A stretch of 52,933 bases of DNA, from the NCBI GenBank assembly GCA_011525035.1, contig WTIZ01000030.1:1-52933 (forward strand). The letters run 5' to 3'. The notes beneath the pieces were generated by a model that saw nothing but the letters and a program-made list of their open reading frames with translations, was not told where the DNA came from and made no database searches. Source of the stretch: Cryomorphaceae bacterium. Lineage in GTDB: Bacteria; Bacteroidota; Bacteroidia; Flavobacteriales; Schleiferiaceae. The translations under genes were made by a program, and so were the position numbers. Of the stretch, positions 7,890 through 16,799 are shown piece by piece; position 1 is the first letter of the stretch, and every line of letters starts with the position of its first letter.

Positions 7890-9600
7890 AACTTGGGCCC
7901 TATGTTGCTTGGCATTGCTTCTATTCGCTTGTCAGGAAACTCAAGAGCGCCCGGCAGAATTGGTCACCATTGAACTGACCGATAACTTTAATGAACGCCG
8001 AAAGCTCCTCAGAAAATTAAGTGAGAGCAGCAACGAGTATAAGGCTGCTTGGGGTTCCATTTACCTCTGTCAATACGACGTAGCGGAATACCGTTTTGTG
8101 TCGGCACTGGACCATCTTAGTAAGGCAGAAGATCTCATTATTCAGCGCAACATTGAAGCGCTAAAACCAAAGCTCTATTACCTCAAGGCCCATATTTATT
8201 GGAACTTAGGACTAGACATTACGACGGTAACGGACTTCTCCTTGAAGGCCATCGGTTTAGGTACAGGAAGCTCCAAAAGAACGTACGAGGGGAATTACGC
8301 TACGTACTTGCTCGATGCTGGGGAATACGAACAGGTCATTGAAATCGAAGAGCGATTGGTGGGGGAATTTGAGGCGGAGGGCTTCAATGTCTCAGAGGCA
8401 AAAGCCGTTCTAGGTGCTGCGTATTACTATTTAGGATTACAGGATATTGAGCGCGACAATAGTTTAGAGGTTCAAGACCCTTTGAGGCCGGGATTCATTG
8501 ATGATATTGAACAAAATACGCGTTATGTCAATCGAGGCCTTTCGTTAATGAAGCAATCGTTGGCAACCCTAGATGGTGTGCCCAATGTCGTGGACAAGCA
8601 GCACGTCTATGAAAGAGCATTGGATATCGGCGCGTTGTCCGATGAGGAAATAAGAGCATGCTTGGCGTTCGCAGAAGCAAATGAACTTTGGTCCCTTGCC
8701 TACAAGGTTCGGAATTCCACTGAGGCGGAAGTTTTAAATGAGACTGCCGAAGTCGCTTCACAACGCTTGACCGAAGTACTGATTAAGAACCTTGAAGAAA
8801 AGGAAGCGCTGAAGCAAGAGATTTTGGAGTATGAATTTGAACGCTCGAAGCGAGAAGCAGCGGCCCAACGAAGTCGAGAAGTTTCGCGCCAGATTACTTC
8901 AACAGTAGCTTTGTTCGCTGCCTTATTGATTTTGCTGGTGCTAGTGATTTCTTACCGAACCCAGAATTTGGCCAATCAAGCTAAGATTGAAAAGCAGGAT
9001 TCGAACATCCTTTTGGCCAACTACAAAAACCGAATTCGTCCGCACTTTTTGTTCAATCAGTTGAACAATGTCAATGGTTTTATCAGCCAGGAGAAATGGG
9101 AGGAGGCGCAGGAGTATATCGGACTACTCAGTGTACATCTTAGGAGTACTTTGGAGAATTCCGAAGTGGAAAGCACAAAGGTTCGTACGGAGTTCAAGCG
9201 CATCGAGAACTATGTAGCCCTTCAACAAAAAAGCAGTTTCGCTCATGTGAAATTCGAAGTAGAATTGGACCACATTTCAGGCGATGTAAAGATCCCTGGT
9301 GGTTTGCTACAGCCTCTTGTAGAAAACAGTTACAAGTATGCGGGCAATGCCTCTGAGCACAACTCTTGGATCAAGCTCACTGCTCGGACAATGGGTGATG
9401 CCCTGATTATTATGGTGGAAGATTCAGGGTACGGCTTCCTTGAACGAGTTCCCGGTACAGGAAGTGGACTCGCATTGGTTCAAGAGCGTATCGAATTCAA
9501 CAGAGCGAAAAGCAGTCGCCCAGAGCTTTGGCGCCTTGAAACAGACTTTGGTAAAAGAAAAAGCACCGTGAAACTCACGATGCCTTCTAGATTGGTTTGA
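7867..9600 (+). CDS. LytS-type sensor histidine kinase with lipoprotein-like N-terminus and TPR-like sensor region
   Basis: Partner kinase of the LytTR regulator, 577 residues. The N-terminus ends in a lipobox (LLFAC, Cys22), followed by about 300 residues of helical, TPR-like sequence expected outside the cytoplasmic membrane. A coiled-coil stretch leads to one membrane helix at about 343-363. The kinase domain has the His box RPHFLFNQLNNV (His393), the N box QPLVENSYKYAG, VEDSGYGF and GSGLALVQERI. The ATG at 7867 lies inside the regulator gene and gives a good export signal. A kinase with both a lipid anchor signal and a membrane helix is unusual; whether Cys22 is really lipidated is not shown by sequence. 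What it senses is unknown. Confidence 0.88.
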   Translation: MNWASNLKTWALCCLALLLFACQETQERPAELVTIELTDNFNERRKLLRKLSESSNEYKAAWGSIYLCQYDVAEYRFVSALDHLSKAEDLIIQRNIEALKPKLYYLKAHIYWNLGLDITTVTDFSLKAIGLGTGSSKRTYEGNYATYLLDAGEYEQVIEIEERLVGEFEAEGFNVSEAKAVLGAAYYYLGLQDIERDNSLEVQDPLRPGFIDDIEQNTRYVNRGLSLMKQSLATLDGVPNVVDKQHVYERALDIGALSDEEIRACLAFAEANELWSLAYKVRNSTEAEVLNETAEVASQRLTEVLIKNLEEKEALKQEILEYEFERSKREAAAQRSREVSRQITSTVALFAALLILLVLVISYRTQNLANQAKIEKQDSNILLANYKNRIRPHFLFNQLNNVNGFISQEKWEEAQEYIGLLSVHLRSTLENSEVESTKVRTEFKRIENYVALQQKSSFAHVKFEVELDHISGDVKIPGGLLQPLVENSYKYAGNASEHNSWIKLTARTMGDALIIMVEDSGYGFLERVPGTGSGLALVQERIEFNRAKSSRPELWRLETDFGKRKSTVKLTMPSRLV

Positions 9601-9601
9601 T

Positions 9602-9618
9602 TAAACCCTCGGGGTTTA
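9602..9618. terminator. Weak hairpin between convergent genes
   Basis: TAAACCC (9602-9608) pairs with GGGTTTA (9612-9618) around a 3-base loop, right after the kinase stop and before the end of the opposing threonine dehydratase-like gene. The T tract is short (TTTATTG), so termination may be partial. It is the only hairpin seen in this convergent gap. Confidence 0.4.
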
Positions 9619-9685
9619 TTGTTGCCGTAAATCTAGCGGTAATGATCCCAGTATAGCAGGTTGACTTATCGTAGAGGATGTGAAT

Positions 9686-10642
9686 TTATCGTAGCGTAAA
9701 TCTTCGCACATCCATGTTGCCACCACAGAGTATTATTCCTGTTTTACCAGGGGTCTCTTCGCGCATTGCGGCGGCTATTCCTGTTCCCGCAGAAGGCTCA
9801 ATAAATTGTTTGATGGTCTCCAAACAAGTGTGCCATCCCTCCTGAATCTCGTCTTCTGTAAGTAATGTGATGCAGTCGACATGCTCCCTAATAATGGGGA
9901 AATTCTTATGCCCCAAAGATGTTTTCAGACCGTCTGCAATGGTATCGGTAGATTTAGCAGGGGTCCATGTTCCAGAGGTAAAACTTTTATAGGCATCGTC
10001 GGCAATGGAAGGTTCACAACCAATAACCTTGGCCTTGCCAAAATAGCTATTGGCCAATGCTGCTCCAGCAAGGAGTCCGCCGCCACCGACAGGCACAAAA
10101 ATCTGATCGAGATCCGGATGTTCTTGAAGCAGTTCGTACGTGGCTGTAGCCTGCCCAGCAATGATGTTATAGTTGTCGTAGGGATGGATCAACAGCGCCC
10201 CAGTATCCTTGCGCACTTGTTCCGCTGTCGTCTCTCGAGCCTCAAGAGTGGGCTCACAAAAAGTCACTATACCTCCATAGTATTCCACCGATGCAATTTT
10301 CGCTTTTGGCGCGTTTGAAGGCATTACTACATAGGCCTTGGCGCCAATCTGCGCTGCCGCCCAGCTTAGGGCTGCACCATGGTTTCCTGAGCTGTGGGTG
10401 AGTACCCCATTTTTCAAGGCTTCCTCTTTGTGGACGAGTACGGTATTCATGGCACCTCTAGCTTTAAAGGCACCGGTCATTTGTAGGTGTTCGCATTTTA
10501 GATAGAAATCACCATTGGCAAGATGGTTAAACCTTGGCGCCTTAAGAACGGGAGTTCTTGATACATAGGGCGCAATACGCGCTGCTGCAGCTTGGATATC
10601 TGCTGCTGAGGGAACAGCCGTAAGTGAGGAGGCCTTGCTCAT
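9686..10642 (-). CDS. PLP-dependent threonine/serine dehydratase-like enzyme (threonine ammonia-lyase / serine racemase family)
   Basis: Fold-type II PLP enzyme of 318 residues. The Schiff-base lysine is Lys60 in TGAFKARGA, the substrate loop is SSGNHGAALS, and the phosphate loop is the GGGG of VPVGGGGLLAG. There is no C-terminal ACT regulatory domain, so it resembles catabolic threonine dehydratase or serine racemase more than biosynthetic IlvA. The start overlaps the AddB-like gene by four bases and it is the last gene of the gmk operon. Substrate (L-threonine, L-serine or racemisation) cannot be settled from the sequence. Confidence 0.87.
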   Translation of the reverse strand: MSKASSLTAVPSAADIQAAAARIAPYVSRTPVLKAPRFNHLANGDFYLKCEHLQMTGAFKARGAMNTVLVHKEEALKNGVLTHSSGNHGAALSWAAAQIGAKAYVVMPSNAPKAKIASVEYYGGIVTFCEPTLEARETTAEQVRKDTGALLIHPYDNYNIIAGQATATYELLQEHPDLDQIFVPVGGGGLLAGAALANSYFGKAKVIGCEPSIADDAYKSFTSGTWTPAKSTDTIADGLKTSLGHKNFPIIREHVDCITLLTEDEIQEGWHTCLETIKQFIEPSAGTGIAAAMREETPGKTGIILCGGNMDVRRFTLR

Positions 10643-13443
10643 GAGTAATAGTCTTTTGGAGGTGGTTCAACAAACGGTTCGTCCGAAGATAACTGGCCGA
10701 CAAGAAATTCCATCAATTGGTGTTCAAATTCGATAAGGTCTTGTTCTCCTAAAACTTGGCCATCAAAGGCCCCGCCTCGGAGCAAAGACTCTGGCTGTGG
10801 GCTTTGCATTTTATACATGCCTATGCGCCAAGGCAGAGGTGAAGTGGCAGCTCCGCTTTTCCAAAGCAGCCAAGCGTACAACAAACATTGAAGCGCCTTA
10901 GGTTTTTTACCGTTCCATAGATCTTCCCATGTACTCAAACTGAGCTCGGAAGGTTTCATTCGCCCTGTTTTGTAATCCCACACGGTTAGCCTACCGTCGG
11001 TCATTTCAATGCGGTCTACCTTCCCTACGAACTTCAACGGAAGATCTAGAGAAGGATGCTGCATCTCGAATTCCAGCTCTGTTTCGACACCTTTTAAAAT
11101 AGTTTTTCCGGCTTTTGCACGCAGGAGGTCGTAATGGAGGAATTGGTCCAACATCTTTTTACATACCTCCAAGGTCACCAGATTTCGACCTTGGTACAAG
11201 GCAGATTCAGAATAGCCTTCTTTAACCAGGCGCTCGATTCCTAATTCTAGGGCTTTCTGGGTCCATTCGTCAACATCAAATACCGGGAGGGGTTTTCCCA
11301 CCAACGGTTTATAGAGCTCTTCTAGACCATGGTGAATGAGGTTACCCATGACCAGAGCCGACATACTTTCTTCTACTTCGTCTTGCTCTCGAACGCGAAC
11401 CAGTCTTTTTTGATAAAAATCGTGCGGACGTCCAGCGAGCTCATTGAGACTGGTAGCACTCATACCTCTCTTCATCCAATCTACCATGGCTTCTTTCACG
11501 GCATCAGAACGCTCAGCATAAAAGCGATCCTCGATAGAGGAAGGGTGTATTGGTCCATTGTTGAAAGCTCGTGGATGTATGGTGCACGCACCTTGCTGGA
11601 GTTCCTGCTCCAGCTGTACGATGTAGCGTGAAGGCTCTCCGCCGCCCATAGCATCGGTGTTTGTGTTGTACACAATTACACCTTCTGAGCAGCGTTGCAA
11701 GATTCGGTAAAAGTGATAGGCGAAGATGGCATCCTTCTGTTCGTAGGTTGGAAGGTCGTAGGTCTGTTTGATATCATAGGGCAAGAGCGAGTTGAATGAG
11801 CGCCCTGCAGGTAAAATCCCTTCATTAACTCCGGCCATAATTACATGGCTAAAGTCAAGGGTACGAGATTCCAAAATCCCCATTATTTGAAGTCCTTCGA
11901 GCGGCTCCCCAACAAAGTCAATAGTTCCACTTCGAAGTTGTTGTTTAACCAGCTTCAATACCGACAGAGTATCTACTTCAGTGCTTTCGAGCGTGCGTTC
12001 AAGCTGTTCAAGCAAGGTGTGGATCTTGTACGTCGTATTGATGACCATGGTATCCCCCTTCTCATGGGCTGCCACATGCTCGAGCCATTTTTTAATCGAG
12101 GTGAGCACAGAGATGCCGTGTGCAGGTTGAAGAAGATGGCGGTATCCTTTCGGCCCTTTGGCCAATTCATTGGTCCATTCTTTTGAACTGGTGAACACCC
12201 TATTTCCTTTAATGATGCTTTGGTTCCATTCCCTAGGTCCTTCTTCTATCTCGCCGAGGTAGTAATATTTGTTGAAGAGGGGGTCGCTAAAAAGAGCGCT
12301 AAGGCTCCTGTGGTAATAGGTCCAATTTTTCCCAGATTTCTCATTCTTTAGCGCATACTCAACCGCTCCAATCCATAGTCTTACAGTCGCTGCAACCTTT
12401 GTCTGATCCAAGGGGTATCCCATGGTGATGTTGACCTTATCGTAGGATTCGGGCAAGATGCTCAGTACCGGATTTAAAAGTGTTTCATCAGCAAGAATGA
12501 CGGCAATATTTTGGGCGGGAACGCCTTGGGTTGCCCAACGTTCCAAGGTGGCCGCAACGGTCTTCGCTTGACCAGAATATTTGGAAGCTCCTACGGGAGT
12601 GATCTCTTTTGGGACGGTTAGAAAGTCGCTTGAGCGGTTTTTCGTGGTGGGGACATCGTTGCCGAATATTTTTTGACGGTTTTTATGAGCCCGCAGAAAG
12701 AGTCCGGCTTCGTGCTCCTTCATGTCGACATAATGCGGATCAAGGTCCCACATTACAGTGGTGTTCCAATGGTTTTTTAGCTGGCCGATGATGGTTAATT
12801 CTGCAGTATTCAAAGCATTTAGACCTGCGACCAAGACCCTTTTTACCCCATTGCGGTTGAGGTAGCTGTCAATGCGTTCGAGATTTTCGCTGAGGTATCT
12901 TGAAGCCAATCCGCTGTGTGCTTCGCCACGCGCCAACAACGCGTCTTTAAATCGTTCGTAGGTGCTTGGGAGCAAGGCAACAAAATCTGAATAGCGTCCC
13001 ATGAGGGCCGTTTCATTTTCTGGATCGAGGTCCCATTCTGCCAATTTCTGCACGTTGTACAAATCGCCAAGTACATGTGCGGGATTGAGTTTGTAGCGGT
13101 CGATTTCTTCGAAATCGGACAAAAGCGTTTGTCCCCATGAAAGAAAGCTCCCCAACGATTCGGGTTCACGGTCTGGATAGGCTTCATACCGTGCCTCATT
13201 GTAGCACTGGTGCAATTCGATAAGTAAAACGAGTGGCTCGACCACCAGAAGATTGCCCGCATTTGAGATAAATCCATCCACGGTTGTAAACAGCGGTAAA
13301 AGCGTCGGTCCTTCTAGGTGTGGTTTCAGTGCCTCACGCAAAAAGATTTCCGCCCGTTGGTTCGGCAGAACGACCATCTGCTGGTGCAGCGGCAGGGGAG
13401 ATGAAATCAATTCTTGCGCGATTTGCGCGATGAATGTGGACAT
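10639..13443 (-). CDS. AddB-like PD-(D/E)XK nuclease family protein
   Basis: A 934-residue protein resembling the AddB subunit of the AddAB double-strand-break repair nuclease. It begins with a helicase-like fold (PNQRAEIFLREAL near residue 27 echoes the Walker A position of UvrD-like helicases but lacks GKT, so ATPase activity is doubtful). The nuclease site is near the C-terminus: Asp810 in GKVDRIE, then Asp823 and Lys825 in VWDYKTGR. I did not see a convincing four-cysteine Fe-S pattern as in B. subtilis AddB. No AddA-type helicase is in the window. It lies 3 bases after nadD and overlaps the dehydratase by four bases. Confidence 0.82.
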   Translation of the reverse strand: MSTFIAQIAQELISSPLPLHQQMVVLPNQRAEIFLREALKPHLEGPTLLPLFTTVDGFISNAGNLLVVEPLVLLIELHQCYNEARYEAYPDREPESLGSFLSWGQTLLSDFEEIDRYKLNPAHVLGDLYNVQKLAEWDLDPENETALMGRYSDFVALLPSTYERFKDALLARGEAHSGLASRYLSENLERIDSYLNRNGVKRVLVAGLNALNTAELTIIGQLKNHWNTTVMWDLDPHYVDMKEHEAGLFLRAHKNRQKIFGNDVPTTKNRSSDFLTVPKEITPVGASKYSGQAKTVAATLERWATQGVPAQNIAVILADETLLNPVLSILPESYDKVNITMGYPLDQTKVAATVRLWIGAVEYALKNEKSGKNWTYYHRSLSALFSDPLFNKYYYLGEIEEGPREWNQSIIKGNRVFTSSKEWTNELAKGPKGYRHLLQPAHGISVLTSIKKWLEHVAAHEKGDTMVINTTYKIHTLLEQLERTLESTEVDTLSVLKLVKQQLRSGTIDFVGEPLEGLQIMGILESRTLDFSHVIMAGVNEGILPAGRSFNSLLPYDIKQTYDLPTYEQKDAIFAYHFYRILQRCSEGVIVYNTNTDAMGGGEPSRYIVQLEQELQQGACTIHPRAFNNGPIHPSSIEDRFYAERSDAVKEAMVDWMKRGMSATSLNELAGRPHDFYQKRLVRVREQDEVEESMSALVMGNLIHHGLEELYKPLVGKPLPVFDVDEWTQKALELGIERLVKEGYSESALYQGRNLVTLEVCKKMLDQFLHYDLLRAKAGKTILKGVETELEFEMQHPSLDLPLKFVGKVDRIEMTDGRLTVWDYKTGRMKPSELSLSTWEDLWNGKKPKALQCLLYAWLLWKSGAATSPLPWRIGMYKMQSPQPESLLRGGAFDGQVLGEQDLIEFEHQLMEFLVGQLSSDEPFVEPPPKDYYS

Positions 13444-13446
13444 GGA

Positions 13447-14040
13447 TTACTGGAACAGGTTGCTCCCCTCAATGTAATCAAAAACCGCTTTTGGAAGAAG
13501 GTTTCGAAGCGCTTTTCCTTCGGCAAAACTGCGTCGTATGAGTGATGCGCTGATTTCCATTTTTGGTGCATTTACCAAACGCAGATTTGGAAAGCGTTCT
13601 TGCCAATGTTGTTCAGTGGCCACTTCATCAGGAAGCGGGTGTCGTGGATAGACGAGAATCTCATGGTTTTCCATAATGCTCTCATAGTTGCGCCACTTAT
13701 GGAATGACTTGAGATTGTCTTCACCCATGATGATGCTAAAGCGATGTTCCGGGTATTTCTCGCGCAGGTAGGTGAGTGTTTGCGAGGTATAATTTGGCTG
13801 CGGCAAGCTGAATTCAATATCACTGGCGCGCAACCCTTCTTGATCCTCTATCGCTAAATGAACCAAATGCAAGCGCTCGCGATCAGGCAGTAAATTGCTC
13901 TTCTTTTTAAAAGGGTTGTGTGGAGTGACCACCAGCCATACTTCGTCGAGATCCCCGTATTTCTGAAAATACTCGGCCAAGGCAAGATGCCCAATATGTA
14001 TGGGATTGAAGGTGCCGAAAAACAGACCTACCTTCTTCAT
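13447..14040 (-). CDS. nadD: Nicotinate-nucleotide adenylyltransferase
   Basis: Adenylates nicotinic acid mononucleotide in NAD synthesis. The 197-residue protein has the nucleotidyltransferase motif GTFNPIHIGHL at 9-19 and the second motif ISASLIRRSF near residue 166, corresponding to the family ISxTxIR. The gene overlaps gmk by one base (TAATG), so the two are probably translationally coupled. Confidence 0.95.
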   Translation of the reverse strand: MKKVGLFFGTFNPIHIGHLALAEYFQKYGDLDEVWLVVTPHNPFKKKSNLLPDRERLHLVHLAIEDQEGLRASDIEFSLPQPNYTSQTLTYLREKYPEHRFSIIMGEDNLKSFHKWRNYESIMENHEILVYPRHPLPDEVATEQHWQERFPNLRLVNAPKMEISASLIRRSFAEGKALRNLLPKAVFDYIEGSNLFQ

Positions 14041-14615
14041 TACGCTCCTAAAAAGTCCTTTAGAATGGCCAGTGCTTCTGCTTTGGCGGTATCGAGATCA
14101 TCGTTTACGACCACCTTATCAAATTCAGGTGCACGGGCCATCTCAATGGTTGCTTTCGCCACGCGCTGTTGTATTTTTTCCTCGCTATCTGTCCCTCTGC
14201 CTCTAAGGCGTTGCTCCAAAATCTCTACTGATGGTGCCTGCACAAAAAGGGCCAAAGCACGATTGCCAAACTGCTTTTTGAGGTTTAACGCGCCCACTAC
14301 ATCGATATCAAAAACAACCACTTTTCCTTGCGCCCAAATGCGCTCCACTTCGGAACGAAGGGTGCCGTAATAGGTGCCGGCATAGACCTCTTCCCATTCC
14401 AAGAGCTCGTCCCCGGCTACATGAGCTTTAAATTCTTCGCTGCTTAAAAAGTAGTAGTCTTTACCGTGCTGCTCCTTACCTCGAGGCGAACGCGATGTCG
14501 CTGAAATGCTAAAACTGAGCTCTGGAAATTGCGGCAATAGATAGTTTACCAAGGTTGATTTCCCTGCGCCAGAGGGTGCAGAGAAGATGACCAATTTTCC
14601 GTTGTGTTCGCTCAT
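14040..14615 (-). CDS. gmk: Guanylate kinase
   Basis: Phosphorylates GMP to GDP. The 191-residue protein has the P-loop SAPSGAGKST at 12-21, followed by the GMP-binding part containing SATSRSPRGKEQHGKDYYF. It is the first gene of a four-gene minus-strand operon (gmk, nadD, AddB-like, dehydratase-like), with a perfect -7 box 22 bases before the ATG. From memory, yicC-gmk-nadD are commonly adjacent in this phylum; here yicC is almost 4 kb away. Confidence 0.96.
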   Translation of the reverse strand: MSEHNGKLVIFSAPSGAGKSTLVNYLLPQFPELSFSISATSRSPRGKEQHGKDYYFLSSEEFKAHVAGDELLEWEEVYAGTYYGTLRSEVERIWAQGKVVVFDIDVVGALNLKKQFGNRALALFVQAPSVEILEQRLRGRGTDSEEKIQQRVAKATIEMARAPEFDKVVVNDDLDTAKAEALAILKDFLGA

Positions 14616-14637
14616 TGCTTTGACAGAATTAATAGCG

Positions 14638-14645
14638 CAAAGGTA
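14638..14645 (-). promoter_or_regulatory. -7 promoter box for the gmk operon
   Basis: The minus strand reads TACCTTTG, a perfect TAnnTTTG element, ending 22 bases before the gmk ATG in the 80-base divergent gap. No TTG lies 17-23 bases further upstream. Confidence 0.55.
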
Positions 14646-14695
14646 GTGGAGATGAAGGAATTGGCTTTGGTTAAAAGTAGAGGTATATTGTTGTC

Positions 14696-16309
14696 GTGAT
14701 TAAGAAAGTACTACTCGCACTGTTTGGCCTTTGCACCGCCGGCCCTTTGAGCGCACAATGCTCCTTGGCCTTGGCGTCAGATTCCTTGGAAGCCTGCGTC
14801 GGAGACACCATCTTTCTTTCTGCTTCTGGGTCCAATTCTTACCAGTGGTCTCACGATGCAACACTTAGTTGCGACACATGCGCTTCACCCTACATCATTT
14901 TGACGGATACGGCACAATATGTGGTGGTTCAGGGAAGCAGCCAAGTCACCCAGATGGCGACCAATGGAAATTTCTCTTCGGGAAACTCAGGTTTCTTGAC
15001 CAACTACACCTACAACGCCACATCCATTTGGAACGAAGGAACCTACGCGGTGGGCCCTAACCCAAATTCGGTCCATCCGAACTTTGGTTCTTGGGGCGAC
15101 CATACCACCGGCACCGGAAATTACATGTTGGTCAATGGTGCGACAGGGTCCAACAAAATTCTGTGGCGTCAAACCAAAACATTCCCTCCAGGGGCACAGG
15201 TGACCATGCGATGGTGGGCACTCTCTTTTGTATCACCAGCAGGACAGCTGCAATTGAAATTATCAGGTACGAATATCGGTGGTGCGGCCTCTACGCCGAC
15301 CTCTACAGGCACCTGGCAACAAACGTCAAGAACCTTTACTGCACCTGCTTCAGGAACGGCAATTTTGAACTTAATTACATTGGCCGGCCCCGGTTCAGGA
15401 AACGACTTTGGGATCGACGACATCTCCTTCACCTACGAATGTGAAGCCTATGATACGGTGTGGATTTCCCCGAAAAGCGAAGCTCAGATCCTCTTGGATT
15501 CCACGAGCATTTTTGGCTGTGATAGCGTGTGTTTTGAGATAGAAAACCAACTGGATACAGGTGGACTATTGAACTATCAGTGGGTGCTCAGCGACGGAAC
15601 AGTAGACTCATCTTTGACCTTTTCACACTGCTTGTCCGATTCCGGCGATTACTATGGCTACCTATTGACCACTTCCAGCGAAGGGTGTACGGATAGCGTC
15701 GCGCTACCTATGATCCGTGTAGGACATACCCGCAAGCTAGACTCTTTGGTCATCGCCAACGACGGCAGTGTGTTTTCCGGAGCAGTTCAAGTATTAAATT
15801 CAAACGAGGTAATAGGTTTGGGTGCCCATTATGAGGCTGTCCTATCCCAAGGGATAGATTCTATTTTCATTTCAGCGGGCAGCCAGAGTTGGAACGATGG
15901 GAATATTACGGGCAACCAATTGGCATCCGGGTGGAGTCCTGTAGTCTTAGATGCGGAACCGCAGACGGTATGTGCATTCCTTTACACTTCAGAAGGTTGT
16001 GTAGATTCTATCTGCCAGCAAATCGCTTTTTTCCCTACCGTCGAAGTACCCAATGTCTTTACGCCCAATAGCGACGGGGTAAATGACGAGCTGGTGCTAC
16101 AGACAACGAGTACGGACCGTATAAAGACGACGATATACAGCCGTTGGGGAACGAAGGTATTTGAGAGTTCTGTGCTCGGTGAATATTGGGACGGTAGATT
16201 CGAAGGACGTCCTGTGGCTCCCGGGGTCTATTTCCTTACCGTCGAAGTAGCGAATCCGTATGCGCCCTCGCCAATTACAACTACGGCCACCGTACACCTG
16301 CTACGTTAA
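14696..16309 (+). CDS. T9SS type B secreted protein (gliding-motility-associated C-terminal domain)
   Basis: Predicted surface or secreted protein of 537 residues. It starts at a GTG and has a signal peptide ending near LSAQC. An Ig-like part (about 22-82) carries SYQWSHDATL, a jelly-roll-like region (about 85-245) is rich in Gly, Asn and Thr, and a second Ig/PKD-like part follows. The last 87 residues, from 451 (VPNVFTPNSDGVNDEL), with IYSRWGTKVFES and GVYFLTVEV, are the CHU_C-type sorting domain recognised by the type IX secretion system. The gene stands alone on the plus strand, divergent from gmk and convergent to the DsrE-like gene. The binding target is unknown. The GTG is kept because MIKKVLLALFG is a good signal start and no in-frame ATG fits. 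Confidence 0.87.
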   Translation: MIKKVLLALFGLCTAGPLSAQCSLALASDSLEACVGDTIFLSASGSNSYQWSHDATLSCDTCASPYIILTDTAQYVVVQGSSQVTQMATNGNFSSGNSGFLTNYTYNATSIWNEGTYAVGPNPNSVHPNFGSWGDHTTGTGNYMLVNGATGSNKILWRQTKTFPPGAQVTMRWWALSFVSPAGQLQLKLSGTNIGGAASTPTSTGTWQQTSRTFTAPASGTAILNLITLAGPGSGNDFGIDDISFTYECEAYDTVWISPKSEAQILLDSTSIFGCDSVCFEIENQLDTGGLLNYQWVLSDGTVDSSLTFSHCLSDSGDYYGYLLTTSSEGCTDSVALPMIRVGHTRKLDSLVIANDGSVFSGAVQVLNSNEVIGLGAHYEAVLSQGIDSIFISAGSQSWNDGNITGNQLASGWSPVVLDAEPQTVCAFLYTSEGCVDSICQQIAFFPTVEVPNVFTPNSDGVNDELVLQTTSTDRIKTTIYSRWGTKVFESSVLGEYWDGRFEGRPVAPGVYFLTVEVANPYAPSPITTTATVHLLR

Positions 16310-16314
16310 TCATT

Positions 16315-16350
16315 AAAAAAGCCCTTACCACGACTGTAGCAAGGGCCTTT
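16315..16350. terminator. Bidirectional terminator between convergent genes
   Basis: GCCCTT (16321-16326) pairs with AAGGGC (16341-16346). The stem is flanked by six A on the left (16315-16320) and CTTT on the right, so it can terminate both the plus-strand T9SS gene and the minus-strand DsrE-like gene. The better T tract is on the minus strand. Confidence 0.65.
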
Positions 16351-16375
16351 GAGCAGTTTAGGTTGGCGCTTCAGG

Positions 16376-16795
16376 CTAAAGCGTAATGCTGTAGTAGCCT
16401 TTTTTCTGAAGGGTAAATCCGTAAAGGATGCCGTTATCTACCTTGGTCATCTGTGCAGGGATGGCCGAAGGATCTACGCCAAACTTTTTCAGTGAGAAGC
16501 CGCAAGCGACAAGCTGAACCCCTTTTTCTTCTGCCAGCTTGACGATCGGGTCCATAATTTCAGGATTCACAAGATCTTTGACGGCTTTTCCGCAGATCAC
16601 TACGTTAAACTCTCCAAATTGCTCGCCGTCCATTTCAGCGAGGTCTCCAGCTGCCAATGAAATGGCTTTAAGTTGCTGCAAATTGCGGTTAAGAACAAAG
16701 TAGTTCTGTGTTCCTTCTGATTGTGCAGAAAGTGCCTGTGGTGCAAACAAGCCCAAGGTTAGGGCTACGGCAAATAGAAATTTCTTCATCTTCAT
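16376..16795 (-). CDS. Exported DsrE-like protein
   Basis: A 139-residue protein with a signal peptide (to about LSAQS, residue 26), followed by a domain that resembles the DsrE/DsrF fold: NVVICGKAVKDL in the middle and VQLVACGFSLKKFGVD, which carries the cysteine found in many sulfur-relay DsrE proteins. An alternative start two residues later is possible. It begins 4 bases after the metallophosphatase gene stop and the two are surely co-transcribed. Cytoplasmic DsrE proteins pass sulfur atoms; a periplasmic version beside a SoxB/UshA-like enzyme hints at extracytoplasmic sulfur chemistry, but that is inference. Secreted DsrE-domain proteins without known function are also common. Confidence 0.72.
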   Translation of the reverse strand: MKMKKFLFAVALTLGLFAPQALSAQSEGTQNYFVLNRNLQQLKAISLAAGDLAEMDGEQFGEFNVVICGKAVKDLVNPEIMDPIVKLAEEKGVQLVACGFSLKKFGVDPSAIPAQMTKVDNGILYGFTLQKKGYYSITL

Positions 16796-16799
16796 TTTT

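Noticed and set aside
9666-9694. Direct repeat TTATCGTAG, two copies 20 bases apart
   Set aside because: Short, and the second copy is the end of the dehydratase-like coding sequence; likely chance.
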